NCBI RefSeq assembly: GCF_000145275.1
Contig: NC_014393.1
Span: forward strand, 4,650,001 to 4,714,000
Direction of reading: 5' to 3'
DNA from: Clostridium cellulovorans 743B
GTDB lineage: Bacteria; Bacillota; Clostridia; Clostridiales; Clostridiaceae
Length of the DNA: 64,000 bases
Shown: positions 1 to 9,323 of the stretch, piece after piece
How positions within the stretch are numbered: the stretch's first letter is position 1
How the letters are laid out: the number at the start of each line of letters is the position of its first letter
Notes under the pieces: model-generated
Seen by the model: only the letters and a program-made list of their open reading frames with translations
Told to the model about the DNA's origin: nothing
Databases searched by the model: none
Made by a program: the position numbers and the translations under genes

Positions 1-1040
1 TATGTTTGTACAGTCTTTACATATTCCCCTGATTCTCCAACTCCTAAGGGATAACCTGGATATTCTCGAGGAACCCCCTCAATTCTTCTGGTTCTAGCAA
101 AGGAATGTTCTGTTCCAAAGAATACATTTAATATTTCTGTTGGATTTAATCCTTTATCAGCTAGAAATTTGCTCTGCCATTTTAGCAGGCACCCATTCTC
201 TATATATTCTTCTCCACTACAATATTTAGCTAACACTGGAGTTCTTTTATTTCCTATGACAATATACGTATTAAATATTAAGTCTACAATTCGGTCTATA
301 TTTTTATAAGTATTTCTTCCTTTAACAAAAACTTGGTCATAACGAGAATCATTAGTTATGTGGAAATCCATTCCTTGAACTCCATACCACTCCGTATATA
401 TTCTATTTAGAACAAAGGATATTATGCAGTATACATTAACTCTGATAGCAGTTTCAGACCATGTAGCATAAATTTCGCAAGAACACACATTTTTTATATA
501 ATCGTTAAATTTGACTTTTAAATTTTCTGCATTTTTATCATCTGGAGTTCCTAAATGAACGATTACGTAGCTTGGAATCATCACTTCTCTATCATCAATA
601 ATACTAACTAAATCTGAAATAAAGTTTTGTTGATCATCAAACTTTTTCTTTGGTGGTATATTGATCAATTCCGAATCTGGAATAATTAACACTTCTTCCT
701 CTTCATGCCCTTCACCCTTAGGTTTCAATTCTATAGCCTGCATTGCAGTAACCTTAGGTAATATTTGTGTACCAATTATCTTAATATCTGTATACCCTTC
801 AGCAACTACCTTGATTACACAAGTAGAATAAGGTACATAGCTTGAATAACTCTCTGAATAAAAAATATCTGGCGTATCTAGTTCTATTATTTCTGTAAAT
901 CCAGATGAATCTGTATACAAATTAATTTCTTTATTCTGAAATTCTTCTGTAACAGACTGACTAACCAAAACCGTGGCGTTCTTCACAGGGATTTCAGTCT
1001 CCGCTTTCACTAACCTAACTTGCAATTTTCCCTTTGCCAT
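1..1040 (-). CDS. SleC-like spore cortex-lytic enzyme, copy 1 (3' end outside window)
   Basis: The gene runs off the left edge; 346 codons are visible. It starts at ATG 1040 behind AAGGA and opens with the MAKGxLQVR motif shared by all copies of this array. An N-terminal carboxypeptidase-regulatory-like pro-domain (residues 1-110) and a linker come first. A SpoIID-like lytic transglycosylase domain follows, with the motif CEIYATW carrying the presumed catalytic Glu, then the beginning of a peptidoglycan-binding domain at the edge. SleC enzymes cleave spore cortex during clostridial germination and are activated by Csp proteases. By sequence this copy is closest to copy 3: both have CSCE at the active site and the AKYC..GEEYI stretch. 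There is no Sec signal peptide, as expected for a spore protein made in the mother cell. Family is secure; function of this particular paralogue is inferred. Confidence 0.88.
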   Translation of the reverse strand, partial: MAKGKLQVRLVKAETEIPVKNATVLVSQSVTEEFQNKEINLYTDSSGFTEIIELDTPDIFYSESYSSYVPYSTCVIKVVAEGYTDIKIIGTQILPKVTAMQAIELKPKGEGHEEEEVLIIPDSELINIPPKKKFDDQQNFISDLVSIIDDREVMIPSYVIVHLGTPDDKNAENLKVKFNDYIKNVCSCEIYATWSETAIRVNVYCIISFVLNRIYTEWYGVQGMDFHITNDSRYDQVFVKGRNTYKNIDRIVDLIFNTYIVIGNKRTPVLAKYCSGEEYIENGCLLKWQSKFLADKGLNPTEILNVFFGTEHSFARTRRIEGVPREYPGYPLGVGESGEYVKTVQT

Positions 1041-1103
1041 TTAATTTAATCCTTCCACAATCGCTCTTTTTAAAATAAACATCTTCTTATCTGAGAAAAT
1101 CCA

Positions 1104-2336
1104 CTATACGGATATCTTTGTTATATGCACATATAATCTAGATATAGAATACCAAGTTGCAAAATCCACTATTCCAGTTTCACTTGCTTTAAATGTGTTT
1201 TGAAATTTCCTTACTGCTTCAGCAGTGGCTAAATCATAAATTCCATTTACCGTAACTTTAGGTATAAGAGGATATGCCTCAGAAATTTTATTTAAATGCC
1301 CTTGAATAATTCTCACATTACTCCCTTTATCTTCTATGGTCAAAGGACTTCCTGGGTATGGCTGAGTTATTCCTTCGAACTTATCTGTTCTTCCTAAAGA
1401 CATACTATTCCCATAATACTTTTTTATGATTTCTATAGGATTTAACCCTTCATCTGCCAAAAACTTACAACCCCATTTTGATAGCCATGCATTTCTAATT
1501 ACCTTTATTCCATCGGAATACTGAGTCAATATGGGCTGTTTTTGCCTATCAATTGTAATATAGGTATTAAACGTAAAATTAACAATTTCACTTATACTTT
1601 TGTAAGTTGTTCTTCCGTAAAAAAAAGCAGGATCATAAATAGGATCATTTGTTATATGAAAATCTTTCCCCTGTCTTTTATACCACTCCGTATAAATCCT
1701 ATTTAATATAAATGATACTATGCAGTAAGAAAAAGCTCTAATGGCTGCTTCTGGCCATGTAGGATATATTTCTCCAGCACAAACAGTTTTAATGTAATCA
1801 ATGAATCTTACATTAACATTTTTCGCATTATTATCATTAGGTGCTCCTAAATGAACTACTATAGAATAAGGAATCATTGGTGTTTGATAATCTACACCCC
1901 CACTAACAGGAACATTTAACTTCGTCGCAGATTCCGGAATCTTTTCAGGATAATTTCCAATCAATGTAGGCTCTGATATTAAAAGTTGGTCTTCAATTTG
2001 ATTTTCGCTATTTTTAGGATTTAACCTAGCATGCTGTACTGCAAGAACCATTGGGAATATTTGCACCCCTCTTATTTGATAACTGTTATACCCTTCCGCA
2101 GTTACTTTTATATCACAAAGACTATACGGTCTTGTATTCAATGGACTTAATGACAACAATATATCTGGAGTCTCTAATTCAATAATTTCTGTATTTCCTA
2201 AGGAATCAGAAATCATTTTATATTCGATAATTTCCCCACCGCCAGCATTAGCACCACTTATAATAACCGTTGCGTTACTGATGGGTAATTCATTATTCCC
2301 TTTTACTACTCTTACCTGAAGTTCCCCTTTTGCCAT
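1104..2336 (-). CDS. SleC-like spore cortex-lytic enzyme, copy 2
   Basis: This 410-residue protein has the N-terminal pro-domain (about 1-110), a linker with Pro-Glu-rich text, a SpoIID-like lytic transglycosylase domain with the motif GEIYPTW, and a C-terminal PG_binding_1 domain (about 325-400; TVNGIYD.ATAEAVRKFQ). The ATG lies behind AAAGGGA. It resembles the broken copy 4 most (TQYSDGIKV, YPEK linker). It lacks the C-terminal FIPPxID...YP tail that copies 3, 4 and 5 carry. The gap to copy 3 upstream is 32 bp, so the copies read as one operon headed by the Csp protease. Likely a germination-specific cortex hydrolase; whether it is redundant or specialised cannot be told from sequence. Confidence 0.9.
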   Translation of the reverse strand: MAKGELQVRVVKGNNELPISNATVIISGANAGGGEIIEYKMISDSLGNTEIIELETPDILLSLSPLNTRPYSLCDIKVTAEGYNSYQIRGVQIFPMVLAVQHARLNPKNSENQIEDQLLISEPTLIGNYPEKIPESATKLNVPVSGGVDYQTPMIPYSIVVHLGAPNDNNAKNVNVRFIDYIKTVCAGEIYPTWPEAAIRAFSYCIVSFILNRIYTEWYKRQGKDFHITNDPIYDPAFFYGRTTYKSISEIVNFTFNTYITIDRQKQPILTQYSDGIKVIRNAWLSKWGCKFLADEGLNPIEIIKKYYGNSMSLGRTDKFEGITQPYPGSPLTIEDKGSNVRIIQGHLNKISEAYPLIPKVTVNGIYDLATAEAVRKFQNTFKASETGIVDFATWYSISRLYVHITKISV

Positions 2337-2368
2337 AACTTTCCCTTTCGAAATAGATTGCTTCTTTT

Positions 2369-3706
2369 TTATTGCTCCGGGTAATCCATTGTTGGGATAT
2401 ACCCTTGAAATTCATCTATAATAGGTGGAATAAATATCCCATTTCTATAAATTCTCACGTTATCTACTATACTTTCATTTAGCTTTACTAATGAAACATA
2501 TAATCTAGCTGCTGCATACCAAGTTGCAAAATCTACTATCCCAGATATATTTAAGTTAAATATTTTTTGAAATTCTTCAACAGTATTAGCAGTGTCCAAA
2601 TCATAATTTCCACTTATCTTCACTTCGGGAATATCAGAGTAATATTTAGCTATTGTATTTAGGTATATTTGTACTGTTTTTACTAGTTCTCCTGCAACAT
2701 TTAACAGCAAAGGATAACCTAAGTATTCTATAGGAACACCTTCTACCTTCGTAGCCCTTGATAAAAACTTATCCTCACCTAGGTAAGTTCTTATTATCTC
2801 TCCAGGGTTTAATCCTCGGTCCGCTAAGTACTTACTTTGCCATTTCAGTATGCAACTATTTTTAATATATTCTTCACCAATACAATACTTAGCTAATATA
2901 GGCCGTTTTTCTTTTGCTTTTATTATATAGGTACTAAAAGCCTCATTGACCAATTTATCTATATTTGTATAAGTATTTCGTCCTTTTGCAAAGGCTTGAT
3001 CATAAATAGGATCATTAGTTATATCAAAATTCTTATTTTGTTTTCTATACCACTGTGTATATACTCTATTTACAACAAAAGATACTATGCAATATATATT
3101 TGTCTTAATTGCAACTTCAGACCAAGTGGCATAAACTTCACAAGAACATACATTTTTTATATAGTAATCAAATCTTACTTTTATATTTTCTGCCTCTTCA
3201 TCATCTGGTGCTCCAAGATGAACTATTACCTCACTTGGAATTACTACTTCCTTATTTTCAGGTATATCAGATTTCTTTGAGATAATATGTTCTTGGTTTT
3301 GACCTTTTTCCTTTGTATTACCAAGTACCAACTGTGAATCAGGAATAATTATCAGTTCTTCTTCACTTTCCTTCCCTTCTAATTTAGGCTTCAATGCAAT
3401 CATTTGCATGGCTGTAGCATCTGGAAGTATCTGTACTCCAACTACTTTAATCTCTTTAAATCCATCGGCTGTTACTTTAACATCACAAGTGCTATATGGT
3501 TTATAACTAGAATATCCTTGAGAATATGATATATTAGGAGCAAATAACTCAACAGCCTCTGTAAATCCAGATTTATCTGTTTTTAGAGTATATTCTTTAT
3601 TTTCAGCTTCATCAAGGATAAACTGAGTAACTAGGATTTTAGCATCTATTACTGGAACTTCAGCTATATCCTTTACTAATCTAACCTGTAGCCATCCCTT
3701 AGCCAT
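2369..3706 (-). CDS. SleC-like spore cortex-lytic enzyme, copy 3
   Basis: The 445-residue protein has the same layout as its neighbours: pro-domain, linker, SpoIID-like transglycosylase domain (CEVYATW with the presumed catalytic Glu) and C-terminal peptidoglycan-binding domain (ISGNYDLDTANTVEEFQ). It ends in the FIPPIID...YP tail. The start ATG is preceded by AGGAGA. An extra Cys sits next to the catalytic Glu (CSCE), shared only with copy 1, and the KYC..GEEYI..SC segment adds two more Cys. The gap to the pseudogene copy upstream is 59 bp. The family assignment is firm; substrate is inferred as cortex peptidoglycan. Confidence 0.9.
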   Translation of the reverse strand: MAKGWLQVRLVKDIAEVPVIDAKILVTQFILDEAENKEYTLKTDKSGFTEAVELFAPNISYSQGYSSYKPYSTCDVKVTADGFKEIKVVGVQILPDATAMQMIALKPKLEGKESEEELIIIPDSQLVLGNTKEKGQNQEHIISKKSDIPENKEVVIPSEVIVHLGAPDDEEAENIKVRFDYYIKNVCSCEVYATWSEVAIKTNIYCIVSFVVNRVYTQWYRKQNKNFDITNDPIYDQAFAKGRNTYTNIDKLVNEAFSTYIIKAKEKRPILAKYCIGEEYIKNSCILKWQSKYLADRGLNPGEIIRTYLGEDKFLSRATKVEGVPIEYLGYPLLLNVAGELVKTVQIYLNTIAKYYSDIPEVKISGNYDLDTANTVEEFQKIFNLNISGIVDFATWYAAARLYVSLVKLNESIVDNVRIYRNGIFIPPIIDEFQGYIPTMDYPEQ

Positions 3707-3765
3707 GTAGATTTCTCCTATGAAAATTACTTTTACAGTTCAAGCGTAAATATATTAACCAATAT

Positions 3766-5100
3766 TTAAGAAGTTGGATAATACATTATGGGGATATATT
3801 CTTTATTTTTATCTATTACAGGTGGAATAAACTTCTTTTCTAGTGAGCATTCTATTTCTTGCTTTCCACGATCAAAAGCTTGTGATATCTGAACATATAA
3901 TCTAGCTAAAGAATACCAAGTTCCAAAATCAACTATTCCTGTCTGCTTTAATTTGAAAAATCTTTGATATTGCTTTACAGCTTCAGCAGTTTCCAAATCA
4001 TAATTTCCATTAACCGTAACCTTAGGAATAGGTGTAAATATTGATGAAATTCTATTTATATATTCTTGAATTACCCTCACAGTTTTTCCTGTACTACCAA
4101 TAACTAAAGGATTGCCTGGATAAGCTTCTGGTATGCCTTCAATATTTGAAGTTCTTTGCAATGTAACATTATCTCCATAATATTTTCTTAGGATTTCCAA
4201 TGGATTCGCTCCATTATCTACCATAAACTTACTTTGCCACATTGATAACCAGCCATCTCTAACTACCTTTATACCATCAGAATATTGAGTTAGCATTGGC
4301 TGAACTTGTCTTCCTTTTACTACATAGGTATTAAACATACTATTAATGCCCTCGCTGATATTTGCGGCAATAGTTGTCCCTAATAAAAACTCTTGATCGT
4401 AAACAGGATCATTTGTAATATCAAAACTTTTTCCTTTTCGCTTATACCATTCCGTATAAATTCTATTCAACACAAAAGATATTACACAATATCCAAAGGT
4501 TCTTATCATATTTTCTGGTCAAGTAGGATATATTCCAGCGGAACAAACACTTTTGATATAATCTATATACCTTACTTTAATGTTCTTTGCATTTTCATCA
4601 TCTGGTGCACCTAAATGAACGATTAAATGATATGGAATAGATGGTCTCTGAAATTCTATACCTCCAATAGGCATAGGCATTAGCTTTAGTGCTTCCTCTG
4701 GCTTTTTTTCGGGATAACCCCTAAATAACGGATGTTCTGGTATTATAATTTGATTTTCACCTTGATTTTGCTCTCCCTTAGGGTTTAACCTAGCATATTG
4801 AATGCCTAAAACATTAGGGAATATTTGGACACCAATTATTCGAAATTCTTGATATCCTTCAGCAATTACCTCTATATCATAAGTGCTATATGGTCTTTCA
4901 TTTGAAGGACTTTGAGATAATAAAATATCTGGTGCCTCAACTTCAACTACTTCTGTGTATCCCGAACCATCCGAAGTGGCTTTATATTGACTTTTATTTT
5001 GATTCTGAGTGCCAGTTTGTCTTATGGTAGCACTAGCATTAATTACAGGAAATTCAGTATTACCTCTTACTATCCTCAGTTGTATTAATCCTTTTGCCAC
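3766..5100 (-). pseudogene. SleC-like copy 4, broken by an in-frame TGA
   Basis: The open frame begins at GTG 5100 behind GGAGGTG and runs to a TGA at 4519-4521. The same frame then continues uninterrupted to 3766. The TGA stands exactly where all other copies have the Trp of the (E)IYxTW motif, so TGG has become TGA. Three codons before the conserved Ile-Tyr, where the others carry the presumed catalytic Glu (GAA), this copy has GGA (Gly), giving SAGIYPT-stop. The downstream part still encodes a full-looking transglycosylase remainder, a PG-binding domain and the FIPPVID...YP tail. A second product could start at ATG 4509, but no ribosome binding site is evident there. Loss of function before or with the nonsense change is the simplest reading; sequencing error would explain the stop but not the Glu loss. 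Confidence 0.85.
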
Positions 5101-5133
5101 TGGTCTTCACCTCCAAGCCACATTGCTTTCAAG

Positions 5134-6468
5134 CTATACAATCGGATAATTTATTGTTGGAACATATCCTTGAAAATCGTCTATAATTGGAGGTATAAAT
5201 ATCCCTTGTGATACTTCTGACCTTTCTTCCCTAAGTTCAGCTATTTTAGTTACCGCCACATATATTCTGGAAATAGCATACCACGTTGAATAGTCAACAA
5301 CACCTGTGGGCTGTAGATTGAAAACTTCTTGAAATTTTCTAACCATCGCCGCTGTATTTACATCATAATTTCCACTTACAGCTACCTTAGGTAAAGCTGG
5401 GTAATTAGTGGCTATCCTATTTAAAAATGTTTGTACAGTTCTAACAGGTTGCCCTGTACTTCCTATTCCTAGAGTATATCCAGGATACGATTGAGGAATC
5501 CCTATAACTTTTTCAGCTCTTTGCAAGTTTACATCGCTTCCATAATACTCTCTTAGTATTTCTAAAGAATTTAGTCCTTTTTCTGCTAGATCTTTACTTC
5601 CCCATTGGTAAAGCCACCCTGGTCTTACAACCTTTACTCCATCACAAAATTGTGTGAGCAACGGTTGCTTTTGGCCAGGTCTTATAACATAGGTAGAAAA
5701 GAATAAATCTACCAACTTGCTAATGTTTTCAAATATATTTCTTCCTTTAAAAAACGCTTGGTCAAAGGCGGTACTATTAGTTATTTGAAAAGCTTTCCCT
5801 TGACCTCTATACCATTCTGTATATATTCTATTTAGTACAAATGAAAGAATAACAAATAAATTAGCTCTTAGTGCACTTTCAGGCCAAGTTGCATAAATTT
5901 CACTTGAGCATACATTTTTTATATAATCTATAAATCTGACAGTAATATTTTCTGCTTTATCATCATTTGGATGTCCCAAATGAACCACTATATACTGAGG
6001 AACTACTGGTTCCTGAAGTACTACACCACCTGTTGGCTTTGGCAAAGGTTTTATTGGATCTTCTGGAATTTTTTCTGGATAGTTGCCGTATAACACCGGT
6101 TCAGGTATAGATATTATTTCTCCAGTTTCCTGTCTTTTATCATTCACTGACTTCATCTGTATATCTTGAATTGCAAGAACATTTGGTAGTATTTGAGTTC
6201 CATTTATCATGATATCTTGATATCCTTCAGCAGTAACTTTAATATCACATGTACTATATGGCTTAAAAGTAGATGGGCTTTGGGAGTATGCTATATCTGG
6301 CGCTTCTAATTCTATGATTTGAGAAATTCCAGAAGAATCACTTACTAGTTGTTGTTCAACTTGTCGCGTACCATCTCTGCTTGTCTGTGTTACCGTAATC
6401 TTTGCATTTTCTATCGGTCTTTCTCTATCGCCTTTTTCAACTCTAATTTGAAGAGTACCCTTTGCCAT
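5134..6468 (-). CDS. sleC: Spore cortex-lytic enzyme SleC (copy 5, first after csp)
   Basis: ATG 6468 (MAKGTLQIRV) is chosen over an in-frame start at 6492 because GGAGGA lies 8 bases upstream of it; this gives 444 residues. Domains in order: pro-domain (1-110), linker, SpoIID-like lytic transglycosylase with CSSEIYATW, and PG_binding_1 (SGNYDVNTAAMVRKFQ), then a FIPPIIDDFQGY tail. Of the five copies this one reads most like the SleC known from Clostridium perfringens and C. difficile, which is stored as an inactive pro-enzyme in the spore and cleaved by Csp proteases at germination. It lies 44 bp downstream of the csp gene, the position expected for the ancestral copy of the array. Confidence 0.9.
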   Translation of the reverse strand: MAKGTLQIRVEKGDRERPIENAKITVTQTSRDGTRQVEQQLVSDSSGISQIIELEAPDIAYSQSPSTFKPYSTCDIKVTAEGYQDIMINGTQILPNVLAIQDIQMKSVNDKRQETGEIISIPEPVLYGNYPEKIPEDPIKPLPKPTGGVVLQEPVVPQYIVVHLGHPNDDKAENITVRFIDYIKNVCSSEIYATWPESALRANLFVILSFVLNRIYTEWYRGQGKAFQITNSTAFDQAFFKGRNIFENISKLVDLFFSTYVIRPGQKQPLLTQFCDGVKVVRPGWLYQWGSKDLAEKGLNSLEILREYYGSDVNLQRAEKVIGIPQSYPGYTLGIGSTGQPVRTVQTFLNRIATNYPALPKVAVSGNYDVNTAAMVRKFQEVFNLQPTGVVDYSTWYAISRIYVAVTKIAELREERSEVSQGIFIPPIIDDFQGYVPTINYPIV

Positions 6469-6512
6469 AAAATAGTTCCTCCAATTAATCACTTACTTTA
6501 TAAATATGAACA

Positions 6513-8381
6513 TTAATAAAAAAAGTTCTTATTCATCAACAATCCCATCAATTCAGGTGGAATCCTGAAATATATATTTGTATTAGAAAAAAACATTATG
6601 TCATCATTGCATGTTTTTTTATCTGATACGGTGTTAGAAAAATTCATTCTTGCTTCTAATTTTGACTCTATATATGACCTTTTATCCATTTGAATTATTC
6701 TAAAAGTCTCATATAAACATAGAGTTCCATATCCCCACATAGTATTGGGATATATTATTCCTGGTCGACCTCTCTTAGCACCCTTTACTAAAAATGCCTT
6801 TAATCTTTCTCCATACATAAAAGGATCCTTGCCCTTTATAATTCCCCACTCCATCATTAATGCTGCTGCGCCAGCTACATGAGGTGCCGCCATAGATGTT
6901 CCATTTAGAGTATCATAAAATCCACCTGGTATTGCGGCTTCGATATTTTCTCCTGGTGCGACTATGTCTGGCTTAACAGTGGGTTCCTGAGAATTACCTC
7001 TTCCCGAAAAAGTAGAGAGAATATTTGTATCCGAATTATAACTTCCTACTCCTATGGCCCTTTGCACCGTAGCTGGAATACCTAGTGTTCCATATGGGTC
7101 TGGATTCAAAAATCTAGTTTCTGAACTTAATTGTTCTGTTACTGGCATCCAAATATCATACGGTCTACCTCCCGGATTATCACAAGTTATAATCATCCTC
7201 CACTGCCCTTGCAGAAGACTAGTTCCTTCTGATACTAAACTTATAACTATTTCACCATTAACGCTTAATGGTGTTGGTCCAGTTACGTATATATAAAATC
7301 TATCACTCATAAGCTGTCCTTGTGAATAACCAGGCCTTAGTGCTACTACTCCACTTGATACATTCTGTGGATTCAGAATCTCTATAGCTATATTATCCAA
7401 AATGTTCTTATATAGATTAATTACTAATTGGCTACCTTCACCTGATATATTGAAATTTATCTCTTCTCTCGCTGTTATAGTTCCACTTGCATGATGAGCT
7501 GCATCTCCTTCGTTCCCTGAAGCAATAGCCATCGACATTCTTTCAAGTCTACATATAGTATCGATGTACTGCTCTAAAAGACTGTTTCCATCATGAGCAC
7601 CATCATTAGTAGAAAAACTTAAGTTTACAGATAAAGGTTTGCTCAATTCCTTACTTTTATCTATTAAAAATTTTAATCCTCTCATAAGTTGTGAACTTTT
7701 TCCGTAATTTACTTTCCCTACAGCTGTCATTTTCACCATGGCAATGCTACTCTCATAAGCAACCCCTCTATATCTTGGATTAATAATTCCACTTCCACAA
7801 GCTATACTGGCTACATGACTTCCATGACCGTTATCATCTATATGAGGGACTACAGAAAAAGGGTCTGGGCTCTTAATTGCTTGGTTTATTTGCTCTCTAT
7901 TATAAATAACTCCACCTTTGCTTAGATCATATATATAATCAATTCTTGTATCCCCATTTTTCTCCCTAAACTCTTGATGCATATAGTCAATTCCAGAATC
8001 TAAAAAACCTACTAAAATCCCTTTGCCAGTAACCTCAAATTGAGTCCAGACTTGATTTATACAACTACTATTATTACTATTTACAAAGGATGAAAATAAA
8101 GTTTTTGGTAACTCAATATATTGTATTTCACTAATTCTAGCTAGCTCATTTAACCTGTTTGTGTCTATAGTTATTATGGCAAATCCAAAACCCAAATCCT
8201 CAAAGACTCCTCCAAGAGCTTGAACTTTTTCTCTAGCTACACTAATATCACTTCCTAGTAATGCAACTAGTTCTAACTTTCCTTGAAGTATCTCATCACT
8301 TTTTGTATATTCAATTATTTTCATCTTAACTTCTTCAGGTACGTTGGCTAATAAATTCAACTTTCCTCCAAATTTTTCCAC
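6513..8381 (-). CDS. Csp-type subtilisin-like germination protease (S8)
   Basis: A 622-residue S8 peptidase. GTG 8381 is the best start (AGGAG 8 bases upstream); a TTG at 8399 lies too close to the same site. The N-terminal ~95 residues form a pro-domain, followed by the subtilase fold with all three catalytic residues: Asp in LDSGID (about residue 128), His in GHGSHVAS (about 189) and Ser in GTSMAAPHVAG (about 496). A long jelly-roll-like insertion (about 300-420) separates the His and Ser blocks, as in CspB. There is no signal peptide. In C. perfringens Csp proteases adjoin sleC and remove its pro-sequence; the five sleC-like genes directly downstream fit that role. Only one Csp is present here, and it is catalytically intact, unlike the CspA/CspC pseudoproteases of C. 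difficile. Confidence 0.9.
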   Translation of the reverse strand: MEKFGGKLNLLANVPEEVKMKIIEYTKSDEILQGKLELVALLGSDISVAREKVQALGGVFEDLGFGFAIITIDTNRLNELARISEIQYIELPKTLFSSFVNSNNSSCINQVWTQFEVTGKGILVGFLDSGIDYMHQEFREKNGDTRIDYIYDLSKGGVIYNREQINQAIKSPDPFSVVPHIDDNGHGSHVASIACGSGIINPRYRGVAYESSIAMVKMTAVGKVNYGKSSQLMRGLKFLIDKSKELSKPLSVNLSFSTNDGAHDGNSLLEQYIDTICRLERMSMAIASGNEGDAAHHASGTITAREEINFNISGEGSQLVINLYKNILDNIAIEILNPQNVSSGVVALRPGYSQGQLMSDRFYIYVTGPTPLSVNGEIVISLVSEGTSLLQGQWRMIITCDNPGGRPYDIWMPVTEQLSSETRFLNPDPYGTLGIPATVQRAIGVGSYNSDTNILSTFSGRGNSQEPTVKPDIVAPGENIEAAIPGGFYDTLNGTSMAAPHVAGAAALMMEWGIIKGKDPFMYGERLKAFLVKGAKRGRPGIIYPNTMWGYGTLCLYETFRIIQMDKRSYIESKLEARMNFSNTVSDKKTCNDDIMFFSNTNIYFRIPPELMGLLMNKNFFY

Positions 8382-8535
8382 AAGCACAACTCCTAGCAAT
8401 TATTTATATTCAATATATGAATTTAACAAAGAAAATTTTCATAATTATAGACTCAAAATTTAAATCTACATAAGTTTCGTTATTGGTTGTAAGTTTAATG
8501 AAATACCATTATAAGAACTTATATAAAAAAAAAAC

Positions 8536-8585
8536 AAAAGGGTACTAATAAAAGTAGCTCTGAACTACCTTTTTAGTACCCTTTT
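8536..8585. terminator. Bidirectional terminator or leader hairpin
   Basis: A 13-bp perfect inverted repeat (AAAAGGGTACTAA, 8536-8548, with its complement at 8573-8585) flanked by A-rich and T-rich ends. It lies between the regulator gene ending at 8628 upstream on the same strand and the csp gene starting at 8381, so it most likely ends the regulator transcript. The csp operon promoter must then lie in 8382-8535, where no confident motif was found. Confidence 0.8.
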
Positions 8586-8627
8586 CAGTATAAGTTGTCC
8601 TATAAAATATCTTATGTAGAATTAAAA

Positions 8628-9323
8628 TTATAATTTTAGTTCTATGTAATCTAATTGGCCTAAAAGTTTAACTTCTTTAACAATAGCAGTCTCAATATTT
8701 TGAGCTTTCATATTACTTATTAAAAGTATCTTTGTATTGTCAAGCTTTTTAACTTGTCTAACCATTCTTTCACCTTTGTATTCAACAAAATACAACTTAT
8801 TATTTTGTATTTCATTTTCAACATGACAAAAGGCTAAATCACCTTTAGCAATTCTATATCCAAGCATTTCATCATCTTCGATTTGTAACATAAATACCTT
8901 ATCTTGGGAATAACCATTAATTTTATTAGCCTTTATAGGAAATTCCTTTGTAGCTAATGGTTTGTTCATATTATAATCAAAAACAGGAATGCTTCTTAAA
9001 ATAGATCCAAAAGCACTACTCCAAGCTGCATCTGGTGCTTCTTCTTTTTTTGCTTTTGGGCTACTAAAGTTAGGATATGATTTTTGAGGTCGTTTAGCCT
9101 CACTTGCTTTTTCTTCAGCCTCGTCATTATACATAGTCATATCATTTAGATTTTCACCTAAAGCCTTAGAAAGCTTATCTATGATCGCTTCTGGTATAAC
9201 TTTTCTTCCTAATTCAATATCATTAATAAAATTTTCTGCTGCACCGATTTTCTTTGCTAATTGCTTTTGTGATAAGCCTTGCTTAATTCTAGTTTCTTTA
9301 AGTCTTTCTCCTACTCTACTCAT
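8628..9323 (-). CDS. XRE-family regulator with S24/LexA-like C-terminal domain
   Basis: A 231-residue protein; ATG 9323 (MSRVGERL) is preferred over ATG 9341 because AGGGG lies just upstream and related proteins begin this way. Residues 1-60 form an HTH_3 domain (QKQLAKKIGAAENFINDIE). A charged linker (65-105) leads to a beta-rich S24-peptidase-like domain (about 130-230). In LexA-type proteins the catalytic Ser lies in a GDSM-like turn; here the aligned text is DDEM, so self-cleavage is unlikely. It probably binds DNA and senses an unknown signal. Its start overlaps the end of the DUF3783 gene by 8 bases, implying coupled translation. Confidence 0.8.
   Translation of the reverse strand: MSRVGERLKETRIKQGLSQKQLAKKIGAAENFINDIELGRKVIPEAIIDKLSKALGENLNDMTMYNDEAEEKASEAKRPQKSYPNFSSPKAKKEEAPDAAWSSAFGSILRSIPVFDYNMNKPLATKEFPIKANKINGYSQDKVFMLQIEDDEMLGYRIAKGDLAFCHVENEIQNNKLYFVEYKGERMVRQVKKLDNTKILLISNMKAQNIETAIVKEVKLLGQLDYIELKL

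Noticed and set aside
2996..3280. Tyr/Ile-rich plus-strand frame opposite the SleC array (also at 4393-4614)
   Set aside because: It recurs because the SleC copies are repeated; it is the antisense shadow of the SpoIID-like domain.
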